Origin: JACIWG01 sp049969935
GTDB taxonomy: Archaea > Thermoproteota > Nitrososphaeria > JACIWG01
Direction of reading: 5' to 3'
Assembly (NCBI GenBank): GCA_049969935.1
Contig: JBMFNX010000019.1
Coordinates: 1-33,962 of the forward strand
Length of the DNA stretch: 33,962 nt
Shown here: positions 8,381 to 15,635 of the stretch, one piece after another
Layout of the letters: each line of letters opens with the position of its first letter
Position numbering within the stretch: the stretch's first letter is position 1
Notes under the pieces: generated by a model
The model's input: only the letters and a program-made list of their open reading frames with translations
Databases searched by the model: none
What the model was told of the DNA's origin: nothing
Program-made: the position numbers and the translations under genes

Positions 8381-9520
8381 ATGCCAGAAATATGGTTAAA
8401 ATATGGTAGTGTAGAAGTGGCTGTTGAGCTTAAAAGGGAAAGGCTGGAAAAAGTATACAGTGACCCCCTTCCAAGCTTGGACAACAGTCAAGTTGAGCAG
8501 GAACTGCAGCCCATAAGAGAGTTAAATGAGATAAATTTATTGGTCGGAGACTATGAGTCTTCGACAATAGATTTCTTACGCTTTATAACAAACTTTATAC
8601 CTTCAACAAAAATATGTGTTTTATCAAACGAAAATATTCTGAAGGTTCTAAGAAAATTTTTGAAGGATACAAGAATAGATTTTTCCAAAATAGATGAGGA
8701 GAAGGTTCCAGTATCAATCGTTGACGGTGCACAAGTTAAAGTTTCACAAACAATTTCCAAAAGTAACCTCATACTCGTTTCAAGTGTAGGATTTGACCCA
8801 CTCTACGGCTTCAGAGGATCAACAACAGCATTACTGGAATTCTCTGACGAGCAACTAAAGTATGAGGCCTTAAAAAGGGAAAGTGAGCTCATCCCAAGAC
8901 CTGGAAAAGAAACTTCAGCAGGATGGTTCCTTAACAGAATTGTAGAAGAATTGAGGGAAATTAATGGTGTAGAGATAGTTCCTGGAAAAGATGGTTTCAG
9001 TAAAATATTTTATGGCAAAATAGATGCCATTCACAAAAGGGCGGTTGAAGAACTGTTAAAAATTTCTTCAAAAAATGTTGAGAAAAAGATTGGTTTGGCA
9101 ATAGTTTCACCGGGTGAGGAAATAAAGTGTAGTAACCTAAATTCTGCACTGAACAGCCTTTGGAATATCATATACGCTTGCGAGGAGGGAGCGTCGATAG
9201 TTGTCTTAGCTGAAGCCTTAGATGGGTTGGGTTCTGAAGCACTCAAAAAATATGTTTATACAGGATTCAAGCCAGAAAGTGTACTTGGAAAAGCTTACAT
9301 TGAAGGACTCGAAAGCCTATACTATCTGCTGCAGGCTAGACAAAAACATGATCTAGGCGTTGTAACAACATTGCCAAAAACTTTTGTAGAAAAAAAGTTG
9401 GGACTTAAAAGTTTCCAGTCCGGGAATGCTGCAATAGGCTATCTTGTAGAACAGGCTGAAAACAGGAAAAAGAAGATTTCAATTATTGTTAGAGGAGACA
9501 AGACCCTATTATATGCTTAA
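8381..9520 (+). CDS. LarA (nickel-dependent lactate racemase)-like protein lacking catalytic residues
   Basis: The fold resemblance is to LarA/DUF2088. The N-terminal half has strand-turn segments ending in FDPLYGFRGSTTALLE (about residues 137-152), where LarA has its PHxxxGxxGGxK segment. The C-terminal half has GASIVVLAEALDGLG, matching the LarA segment GGxIILxAExxEGxG, and a tail like that of LarA. The histidine and the lysine that in true LarA hold the nickel-pincer cofactor are not at the corresponding place (GGPK-type motif replaced by GSTT). It is therefore probably not a lactate racemase. I start at the ATG at 8381 (379 aa) because GTGAT lies just before it; the frame extends back to 8321. 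It is divergent from the MBL/pyrE pair. Confidence 0.6.
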   Translation: MPEIWLKYGSVEVAVELKRERLEKVYSDPLPSLDNSQVEQELQPIRELNEINLLVGDYESSTIDFLRFITNFIPSTKICVLSNENILKVLRKFLKDTRIDFSKIDEEKVPVSIVDGAQVKVSQTISKSNLILVSSVGFDPLYGFRGSTTALLEFSDEQLKYEALKRESELIPRPGKETSAGWFLNRIVEELREINGVEIVPGKDGFSKIFYGKIDAIHKRAVEELLKISSKNVEKKIGLAIVSPGEEIKCSNLNSALNSLWNIIYACEEGASIVVLAEALDGLGSEALKKYVYTGFKPESVLGKAYIEGLESLYYLLQARQKHDLGVVTTLPKTFVEKKLGLKSFQSGNAAIGYLVEQAENRKKKISIIVRGDKTLLYA

Positions 9521-9568
9521 ATGGAATTTTAGCATAAACACAGCATTATAATTGGTACATATTATTTT

Positions 9569-10657
9569 TTATAAGGGAATTGGTGTGCAGAGGATTATCA
9601 TGACTATTATTAGAGCATAAACTAGTTTTCTAGATTTTGATACTGTTGAAACATCATCTAATGGCTTAATTTCTCTTTGGCCGTATGAGAAGAAAAGTAC
9701 TAGGAGGGCCATTAGGATGAAGCCTAAAAGTGCCATAATAAGGGCAGATAATATTGTTGCAATCCTATGCCATTTTTCTGGCAAGACACTTCTCGCCATG
9801 TGGCCGCCATCTAGTTGCCATGCTGGAAGAGTGTTAAGGAAGGTTATTAGGAAACCGAACCATGCAGCATATGCAAGTGGTGAAAGTATGACGACCGTAG
9901 GCTGTGAAATGGAAACCTTACCAAGCGCCATCATCATAAGGTTCATTATAAGGGGAACGTTCACGAAAAAGACTTGCTCTTGACCAAATCTGATATTGAA
10001 TTCATTCAAAGACATTGGTACAGAAGATAGTACACCGAAGACGCTTACAATGCATGCGGCTACAAATCCGAAGAGTGGTCCTGCGAGACCTACATCAAAT
10101 TGCTGGTCTCTGTTTGCCATTGGTTCTGTCGCAAAGATTATTGCACCAAATGTTGGCACACCAGTTCCAGGAATGCCTGGAATAAAGTATGGTAATGTTG
10201 AAGCCATCTTATGTTTTCTTGAAAGTATAAGGTGGCCAAGCTCATGTAATCCAAGTATTCCAATAAATGATATGGCATAAAGTAATGTTACAGTTATAGG
10301 GTTCCATCCAAAAATTTCTTGTTCTATTGGCGATGTAGCCCTAAGCCACCCATCTGTCAATAAAGATAGAATCGTTGCAGCAAAAAGTATAATAGCAATC
10401 TTCCTACTATAGCTTCTCTTTTCAAAGAAGTGTGTTACATATAGGGTGAGGTATGTTTCATCTTTTCTAAGTATTGGAATATATTTTTTCTTTTTAAGCG
10501 AAGACCATAGGCTGAGAAACTTTTCTTTAACGTCCTCGGTAGGAAATATCTTGTACTCTATTGAACCGTCTGGACGAACATAGTATTCTATAACTGTAAA
10601 GTAGCTGCTAACTTCTCTAGTTATTTCATCATATCCTAAAGTGTTTGTGGGCTCCAA
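9569..10657 (-). CDS. site-2 protease family intramembrane zinc metalloprotease (M50)
   Basis: Cleaves membrane-embedded substrates, often releasing transcription regulators. The 362-aa protein has a soluble N-terminal domain (about 1-85), then several membrane helices. HELGH at 138-142 gives two zinc ligands and the catalytic glutamate, and N275..P278..LDGG (282-285) is the second conserved M50 motif with the third zinc ligand D283. The start is TTG at 10657 with a GGGAGA run immediately before it; the exact start is uncertain. It is convergent with the LarA-like gene and divergent from the acetyltransferase. No anti-sigma or obvious membrane-bound substrate is adjacent. Confidence 0.92.
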   Translation of the reverse strand: MEPTNTLGYDEITREVSSYFTVIEYYVRPDGSIEYKIFPTEDVKEKFLSLWSSLKKKKYIPILRKDETYLTLYVTHFFEKRSYSRKIAIILFAATILSLLTDGWLRATSPIEQEIFGWNPITVTLLYAISFIGILGLHELGHLILSRKHKMASTLPYFIPGIPGTGVPTFGAIIFATEPMANRDQQFDVGLAGPLFGFVAACIVSVFGVLSSVPMSLNEFNIRFGQEQVFFVNVPLIMNLMMMALGKVSISQPTVVILSPLAYAAWFGFLITFLNTLPAWQLDGGHMARSVLPEKWHRIATILSALIMALLGFILMALLVLFFSYGQREIKPLDDVSTVSKSRKLVYALIIVMIILCTPIPL

Positions 10658-10725
10658 TCTCCCATCATAGCACTAAATGGACACGGACTTTAAAACTTAT
10701 CTACAAATTATTTTATGGCTAAGAT

Positions 10726-11226
10726 ATGGTATTAGTGATACCTGAAGGATATGTTATTAGGAAGGCTAGAGAGGATGATATAAATGGAGTCATCTACATA
10801 AACAGTGTCACTTTACCAGAACATTATACCACATCATTTTATACATCAATACTGTCAACAAATCCTGAAACATTTCTTGTTGTAGAATACGGGGGACGGA
10901 TTATAGGATATCATATGGGTAGGATTGAGTACGGTTTAACATTCAGGGGGATGCCGAGGTTTGTTAAAAAGGGTCACGTGATCTCGATAGCTGTTTTGAA
11001 AGAGCATAGGAGGAAAGGTGTGGCCACAACACTTTTAAAAACAGCGCTTCAAGAGTTTGCGAAAAAGGGTTGTGAGGTATCTTTTTTGGAAGTAAGAGTT
11101 TCTAATGAGCCGGCAATAAACTTGTATAAGAAGCTTGGATACGAGATTGTTGACAGAATACATGGATACTATAATGATGGAGAAGATGCCTACGTTATGG
11201 AAAAGACTTTAGAGACAAATTTTTGA
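10726..11226 (+). CDS. rimI: GNAT N-acetyltransferase, archaeal RimI/Ard1 (N-alpha-acetyltransferase) type
   Basis: Probably acetylates protein N-termini using acetyl-CoA. The 166-aa protein is a single GNAT domain. The early LPEHYTTSFY segment matches the LPExY substrate-binding loop of archaeal Ard1. ISIAVLKEHRRKGVATTLL contains the acetyl-CoA pyrophosphate-binding Q/RxxGxG/A loop, and EVRVSNEPAINLYKKLGY is the conserved NxxAxxLYxxxGF motif. It stands alone with its own short upstream region. A role on another small substrate cannot be excluded, but the LPEHY motif favours NAT activity. Confidence 0.88.
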   Translation: MVLVIPEGYVIRKAREDDINGVIYINSVTLPEHYTTSFYTSILSTNPETFLVVEYGGRIIGYHMGRIEYGLTFRGMPRFVKKGHVISIAVLKEHRRKGVATTLLKTALQEFAKKGCEVSFLEVRVSNEPAINLYKKLGYEIVDRIHGYYNDGEDAYVMEKTLETNF

Positions 11227-11343
11227 CACATCCACAGTCAAAGTCAGAGAAAAATTTTGGGCTTCTAAATAAATGATGATATAAAATTTTTATTTTGGTA
11301 ACTGTTTTATACTCTTATATTTTAAGAGAGTTGGTTGAGGGTT

Positions 11344-11631
11344 ATGATTAAGGAAAAGATTGAAAAGGTTTTAGAAAACATTTATGATCCAGAAATAGGC
11401 GTGCCTATCACTGAAATGAAGCTTGTTGACAAAATTGATGTTAGAGACGGAGATGTTGTGATAGAATTTCATCTTTCAATGCCTTTCTGTCCACCCATGT
11501 TCGCTATAAAGATTGGAGAGGATATAAAGAGGGCTGTTACAGAAATTGAGGGCGTAAACTCTGTTAAGTTGGTTTTAAAAAACCATTATCTTGCAGCCCA
11601 AATAAATGAAATATTGAATAAGGAAGAATAG
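11344..11631 (+). CDS. MIP18/SufT family (DUF59) iron-sulfur assembly protein
   Basis: Small protein of the family involved in maturation of Fe-S proteins. The 95-aa product starts with the typical VLENIYDPEIGVPITEMKLV and contains the conserved DPE and the single reactive-type cysteine in MPFCPP; the helix GEDIKRAVTEIEGVNSVKL completes the fold. I start at the ATG at 11344, which has GAGG three bases upstream; a TTG at 11335 is also in frame. A box A (TTTTATAC, near 11305-11312) lies about 35 bases before it. No other iron-sulfur assembly gene is next to it. Confidence 0.88.
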   Translation: MIKEKIEKVLENIYDPEIGVPITEMKLVDKIDVRDGDVVIEFHLSMPFCPPMFAIKIGEDIKRAVTEIEGVNSVKLVLKNHYLAAQINEILNKEE

Positions 11632-11675
11632 TGTTTTTGACTAAATTGTAATTTAGTATCAGTCTAAATACATAA

Positions 11676-11744
11676 TTTTTATATTCATGTATTTAAGGGT
11701 TGTGTGCACACAAGCTTCTAAATTAAGCTTTTGAACTAGTGATC
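11676..11744 (+). promoter_or_regulatory. promoter, 14-bp palindrome and ribosome site of the amino-acid permease operon
   Basis: Box A TTTTTATATTC (11676-11686) predicts a start near 11707, which falls inside the perfect palindrome TTGTGTGCACACAA (11700-11713). Just after it, AAGCTT occurs twice (11712-11717 and 11725-11730), able to form a small stem. The ribosome site GTGATCAC (11737-11744) precedes the ATG at 11749. A palindrome over the transcription start is what a repressor operator would look like. Confidence 0.5.
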
Positions 11745-11748
11745 ACAC

Positions 11749-13158
11749 ATGTCTGATGGGACAGAGCTTAAAAGGGAAGTTGGAAGGTTCGGCTCCTTTA
11801 GCATGGGCTACGCTGATATAGGTGCAGACATATACATTTCCCTTGGACTTATAGCATTGTACGCTTACACTGCAGCACCCTTAGCGCTAATGATTGCCGC
11901 AATAGCTTATATTACGACTGGCTTAAGTTATGCTGAACTGGCTTCAAAGTACCCTGTTGCCGGTGGCGCACAATATTATGCGTACAAGGCTTTCGGAAAG
12001 TTGAATGGGTTTATTGCGGGATGGGGGCTAATGCTCGACTACACAGTAGATATTGCACTTTTTTCTCTCGCATCAGTAGGCTATCTTGGTTTCCTTGTTA
12101 AAACTTTTACGGGTACGGGAATTTTGATGATTAATCCATTCTATGGCTTATGTGCAGTCTTATTGATAATCCTGTTAATAGGATTAAATATTATTGGCAT
12201 AAAGTATTCTTCTAAATTTAATGAAGTCTTTGTCTTAATAGACCTTTTAACCGTCTCCATAGTTCTAGTTTTAGGCTTATATGAAGTGCTAGTTTCTGGA
12301 AAAATTTTTTCATGGATTGAAAGTTTAAAAAATTTTGGGAAAATTCCTACATGGGAAGATTTCACTTACGCCATAACCTTAAGCATGGCATCCTATATTG
12401 GAATCGAGTCAATTTCTCAGGCGGCTGAGGAAACAAGGAACCCTAGAAGGATAATTCCATCAGCCACGAAAGCTACAATAGTTTCAGTGGTAATCATAGC
12501 TTTTCTTGCATCACTGCTTTCAGTAACATTAATTGACCCCTTTAATGCTGAAGCTCGCGTACAAGATCCTATGGTAGCTTTAGCTTCAGCGGTGCCTTTT
12601 ATAGGTGGATGGCTAGCTTTATGGGTTGGATTCATGGGCTTCATGATATGCTATGTTTCAACAAATACTGGCGTTATTGGAGTATCTCGTGTAACATTTT
12701 CTATGAGTAGGCTAAACCTTTCTCCCAAAATATTTAGAAGAATTCATAAGGTTTATCGTACACCATATGTTACTATAATAGTCTTCTCTCTTGTAGCGAT
12801 ACTTATAATATTAGTTAACATATTTCTTCCAAGCGTAGACCTTCTAGAACTTGTAGCATCCCTCTACAACTTTGGCGCACTAATATCATACATGTACGTT
12901 AACCTGGCGTTGATAGTGCTTAGGAAAGAAAATGTTGCAGGATGGAAAGTTCCAGGCTCAATAAGCTTAAGATGGAAAGGAGAAAATTTTGAGGTCCCAA
13001 TACTTCCATTAATAGGTTTCACATCATGTCTTATAATTTGGATTATGATAGTGGCCACGCATGAGCATGGAAGACTTTTAGGCTTCGCATGGTTCACTAT
13101 TGGTGTGATAATATATTTAGCGATAACACGCAGAAAGAGGGTGGATGCAGGTGGTTGA
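11749..13158 (+). CDS. amino acid permease, APC superfamily
   Basis: Secondary transporter for an amino acid or polyamine; the substrate is unknown. The 469-aa protein has about 12 hydrophobic segments. The N-terminal FGSFSMGYADIGADIY corresponds to the APC unwound helix 1 region that binds the substrate backbone, and YAELASKYPVAGGAQYYAYKAFG is the conserved APC motif following helix 2. SMASYIGIESISQAAEE marks helix 6, followed by the R-NPRRIIPSA motif. The ATG is preceded by GTGATCA. The last 14 bases overlap a universal-stress gene, a pairing often seen where USP domains regulate APC transporters. Confidence 0.92.
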   Translation: MSDGTELKREVGRFGSFSMGYADIGADIYISLGLIALYAYTAAPLALMIAAIAYITTGLSYAELASKYPVAGGAQYYAYKAFGKLNGFIAGWGLMLDYTVDIALFSLASVGYLGFLVKTFTGTGILMINPFYGLCAVLLIILLIGLNIIGIKYSSKFNEVFVLIDLLTVSIVLVLGLYEVLVSGKIFSWIESLKNFGKIPTWEDFTYAITLSMASYIGIESISQAAEETRNPRRIIPSATKATIVSVVIIAFLASLLSVTLIDPFNAEARVQDPMVALASAVPFIGGWLALWVGFMGFMICYVSTNTGVIGVSRVTFSMSRLNLSPKIFRRIHKVYRTPYVTIIVFSLVAILIILVNIFLPSVDLLELVASLYNFGALISYMYVNLALIVLRKENVAGWKVPGSISLRWKGENFEVPILPLIGFTSCLIIWIMIVATHEHGRLLGFAWFTIGVIIYLAITRRKRVDAGG

Positions 13159-14005
13159 AGAATTAAGCTTTGAAGGGGAGAAAATACTACTACCACTATC
13201 TTACACTTCATATGAAATTAATGCAGTATATATTGCGTTCTACATTTCAGAATGCAGTGGAAGTACAGTGACCATACTTCATGTAAAACCACCGGATGAG
13301 AAGGATAAAAGTGTTTTCAAGAATGAAGTTAAAAGAATTGCTGAAAAATTTAGGGTAAAGTATGAGGTTATAGAGAAGGCTATCGGAAAATTTTCTCACA
13401 AGATAGTTTCAGATGAAATTGTTAAAACAGCTGAGGCAGGAAACTTTTCATACATTGTTATGCCGGCACATAGGGAAAAATTTTACATAGAATTCTTTGG
13501 AAGAATATCTGACAGAGTCGTGAGAAAGACAAAATGTAAGGTTATAATTGTAGAAGTTCCGAGAGAAGGAATAAGCTTACCTTTAAGGTTGAAGAAAATA
13601 TTTGCCTTAACCTTTGAAAAGGAAGTTGGAAAAGATTTAATGGTTCTTGCAACCCTATTGACAAGCTCTGCTTCAACAAGTGATGCTGAATTAAAGGTTT
13701 TGGGTATAATAGAGCTTCCACCAACAGTACCACTTGATGAAATCGAGTCTTCTGAAGAGTTTAAGGCTTGGAAAAAGGACTTTTACAATAGTGTGGGCAA
13801 GTACATAAAGTTGCTTGGAAGACCCATAACACCAACACTTATCCCAATCAGAGAAGTAGAAGATGTAATAAACTACCTGAGAGAAAACTATTCAGACATT
13901 ATTCTCATTCAAGCGAGAAAGCCTAGGAGGGGAACTCTGTTAGGCCAAAGAGAATATGAGATCGTGAAGAAGGCGTCTTCTATTGCTTTGGTTACAATAG
14001 TTTAA
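13145..14005 (+). CDS. tandem universal stress protein (USP) domain protein linked to the permease
   Basis: Cytoplasmic nucleotide-binding-type regulatory protein. The 286-aa product holds one clear USP domain (about residues 10-140): the opening KILLPLSYTSYE, a strand TVTILHVKPP, SYIVMPAHRE, and the final strand CKVIIVEVP. The second half repeats the layout weakly, ending DIILIQARKPRRG..SSIALVTIV. The ATP-binding motif G-2x-G-9x-G[S/T] is incomplete in both halves, so nucleotide binding is doubtful. It overlaps the permease gene by 14 bases and probably modulates that transporter. Its stop overlaps the convergent regulator gene by 4 bases. Confidence 0.82.
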   Translation: MQVVEELSFEGEKILLPLSYTSYEINAVYIAFYISECSGSTVTILHVKPPDEKDKSVFKNEVKRIAEKFRVKYEVIEKAIGKFSHKIVSDEIVKTAEAGNFSYIVMPAHREKFYIEFFGRISDRVVRKTKCKVIIVEVPREGISLPLRLKKIFALTFEKEVGKDLMVLATLLTSSASTSDAELKVLGIIELPPTVPLDEIESSEEFKAWKKDFYNSVGKYIKLLGRPITPTLIPIREVEDVINYLRENYSDIILIQARKPRRGTLLGQREYEIVKKASSIALVTIV

Positions 14006-14283
14006 ATTTCTAGCCCAAAGTTTTTTGCAAAGGTTGAAAAACGTTCATATTCTGCAAGATATTCTAGGCCCAAGTATGTTATCCTATACCTTTTAGCACG
14101 TTCACTCCTGATTTCCTCAATAAGTCCAACGGAAAGAAGTTCATTAAGGATCTTGACGAGCCTAGCATAGGATATGTTAGCTTTCCTCATAAGTTGAGCT
14201 ACACCAACGCCATCCTCATGACCCTCCTTGACTGCAAGGAGGATGTCGGAGACAATTCGAACCTGATGGCGGTAGCTCATCAC
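14002..14283 (-). CDS. winged-helix transcriptional regulator (HTH_45-like)
   Basis: DNA-binding protein of 93 aa, nearly all one winged-helix domain: helix 1 VRIVSDILLAVKEG, the HTH pair GVAQLMRKANISYARLVKIL, and a wing RSERAKRYRITYLGLEYL, then a short C-terminal helix that may dimerise. This layout is typical of the small archaeal regulators annotated as PF14947. It follows the membrane protein gene by 3 bases, so the two form one operon, and the inverted repeats upstream of that operon are candidate targets. Confidence 0.8.
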   Translation of the reverse strand: MMSYRHQVRIVSDILLAVKEGHEDGVGVAQLMRKANISYARLVKILNELLSVGLIEEIRSERAKRYRITYLGLEYLAEYERFSTFAKNFGLEI

Positions 14284-14286
14284 ATA

Positions 14287-14901
14287 TCACCTAACACTCC
14301 TATAATATATCCATATCGGAACAAAAAATGCGATTACACCAAAAGTCTGGAAAACTAGTGCAAAAAAATTTAAAATTATTGGATAAAATGTGAATTCTGA
14401 AATCCAAGTCAGCAATGTATTTAATGCGAAACCAGTGAGGCCTAAAACGGTTAAAAGAATATTCTTAGACCTAACCTTAGAGTAAGATAGAAGTGACTCA
14501 AGTATAGCGTAAAAGATGAAGTAAAGTGACAGTGTTTTGAAGGCTACAACCGGATTTATAATAACCAGCGCCAGTAATAGGCTGTAAATTTTATGTTCCT
14601 GTGAAACTTTAATCATATGGGAAACTGCTATAAAGAAGAATCCTAGCATTTCAAAAAACGATGATATTACACTAGAATAGTATGATAAACTAAAAAATTC
14701 TAGAATATTAAATATGTCAGAAAAAAACTGTAGCATAAAATTTGCTGAAAGAAATATAAAGGCAAAGGAAAGTCTTGCAAAAACAGGCCTTTTTGTGACA
14801 GAATAGCCTTTATATGATATAAGGAAAGCTAAAAAGGTTATAACTAGAGCTGTAACTTCTAAGACCATCCTAGCTAATCCTAAAACTTCTAGAAAAACCA
14901 T
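14287..14901 (-). CDS. polytopic membrane protein, possible sensor partner of the winged-helix regulator
   Basis: I do not recognise a family. The 204-aa protein is mostly hydrophobic, with about six or seven predicted membrane helices and very short loops (basic loops around YKGYSVTKRPVF and SYSKVRSKN). There are no obvious catalytic motifs. The compact multi-helix form directly upstream of, and nearly fused to, a small winged-helix gene resembles archaeal membrane-sensor/regulator pairs. Start ATG at 14901 is the only good candidate. Function as a sensor is inferred from the pairing only. Confidence 0.7.
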   Translation of the reverse strand: MVFLEVLGLARMVLEVTALVITFLAFLISYKGYSVTKRPVFARLSFAFIFLSANFMLQFFSDIFNILEFFSLSYYSSVISSFFEMLGFFFIAVSHMIKVSQEHKIYSLLLALVIINPVVAFKTLSLYFIFYAILESLLSYSKVRSKNILLTVLGLTGFALNTLLTWISEFTFYPIILNFFALVFQTFGVIAFFVPIWIYYRSVR

Positions 14902-14968
14902 GCTTTACGCTCAACCCTTACCGATAGAGCTTAATATACAATTTGTTTACAAAAGTTAACCTACATTA

Positions 14969-15024
14969 CAAAAATTTTTGGCCTCATAATCTTAGAAAAA
15001 TAAATTGCAAAAAATTTTTTGTAA
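14969..15024. promoter_or_regulatory. two A-tract/T-tract inverted repeats in the divergent region before aIF1
   Basis: CAAAAATTTTTG (14969-14980) is a perfect 12-base palindrome, and a 20-base near-palindrome (15005-15024) has the core CAAAAAATTTTTTG with one mismatched pair outside it. They are about 36 bases apart, roughly 3.5 helical turns, between the membrane protein/winged-helix operon and aIF1. They could be operators, but the region is extremely AT-rich. Confidence 0.3.
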
Positions 15025-15093
15025 ATGAGGGAAGTTTATAAAATTCAAAAATTTAAATATCAAAGATATAGAATATGATGGTAGAGGAAAATT

Positions 15094-15402
15094 TTGGCGG
15101 AAATCTGCCCTGTATGTGGATTACCAAAGGACCTATGTGTCTGTGAACAGATAAGTAAAGAAAGCTCTAAAATTACAGTTAGATTGGAGGTTAGAAGATT
15201 CGGTAAACAGACTACCGTTATAGAGGGAATAGACCCGAAATACAATGACCTACAAAAGATAGCTCAGCAATTAAAGACGGCGTTAGCATGTGGTGGTACT
15301 GCAAAAAATGGTGCAATAATTTTACAAGGAGACCATAGGGATACAATTAAAGACAAGCTCATTAGCCTAGGCTTCAAGGAAAGTTCTATCGAAATACAAT
15401 AG
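15094..15402 (+). CDS. sui1: translation initiation factor aIF1 (SUI1 family)
   Basis: Binds the small ribosomal subunit and guards start-codon selection. The 102-aa protein opens with a zinc-knot-like CPVCGLPKDLCVC, common in archaeal aIF1, followed by the SUI1 fold: RRFGKQTTVIEGI, DLQKIAQQLKTALACGGTAKNGAIILQGDHR, and the final helix. The start is a TTG, with no in-frame ATG or GTG upstream; TAGAGG lies about 6 bases before it as ribosome site. A zinc-ribbon gene follows after 9 bases and is likely co-transcribed. The use of a poor start codon for this particular factor is noted in the findings. Confidence 0.96.
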   Translation: MAEICPVCGLPKDLCVCEQISKESSKITVRLEVRRFGKQTTVIEGIDPKYNDLQKIAQQLKTALACGGTAKNGAIILQGDHRDTIKDKLISLGFKESSIEIQ

Positions 15403-15411
15403 GCGATTAGT

Positions 15412-15588
15412 ATGGGAACCCAGCCAAAAATAACTAGAAGACCGATAAAGAAGAGGGTGAAATATTGCCCAATATGTTTAAGCGAACTAGCAATTGTAAA
15501 AGGAATATATGGATGGCTTGTCCCAGAAGAATACGAGTGCCCCGTATGCGGCTATAGGGGACCAATTGGGCTAGAGAAAGAGCAATAA
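15412..15588 (+). CDS. 58-aa zinc-ribbon protein
   Basis: Small basic protein with two CxxC pairs (CPIC at about residues 19-22 and CPVCG at 43-47) 20 residues apart, a classic zinc ribbon. The N-terminus is basic (TRRPIKKRVK), which would suit nucleic-acid or ribosome binding. ATG start, 9 bases after aIF1, suggesting a shared message and perhaps a translation-related role, but no named family is recognised. Confidence 0.72.
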   Translation: MGTQPKITRRPIKKRVKYCPICLSELAIVKGIYGWLVPEEYECPVCGYRGPIGLEKEQ

Positions 15589-15602
15589 AATTTCCCCAAA
15601 AA

Positions 15603-15623
15603 TTTTTTTTAAAATTTTTATAC
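15603..15623 (+). terminator. poly-T terminator merging into the promoter of the CPBP gene
   Basis: Eight consecutive T residues (15603-15610) follow the zinc-ribbon stop by 14 bases, fitting archaeal T-run termination. Directly after it, TTTTTATAC (15615-15623) is a box A that would start transcription near 15645, close to the start of the next gene. Confidence 0.4.
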
Positions 15624-15635
15624 TTCGGCAGCCAA

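Noticed and set aside
11273..11279. ATGATGA as C box of a C/D sRNA
   Set aside because: No CTGA D box lies at a suitable distance and no terminal stem is visible.
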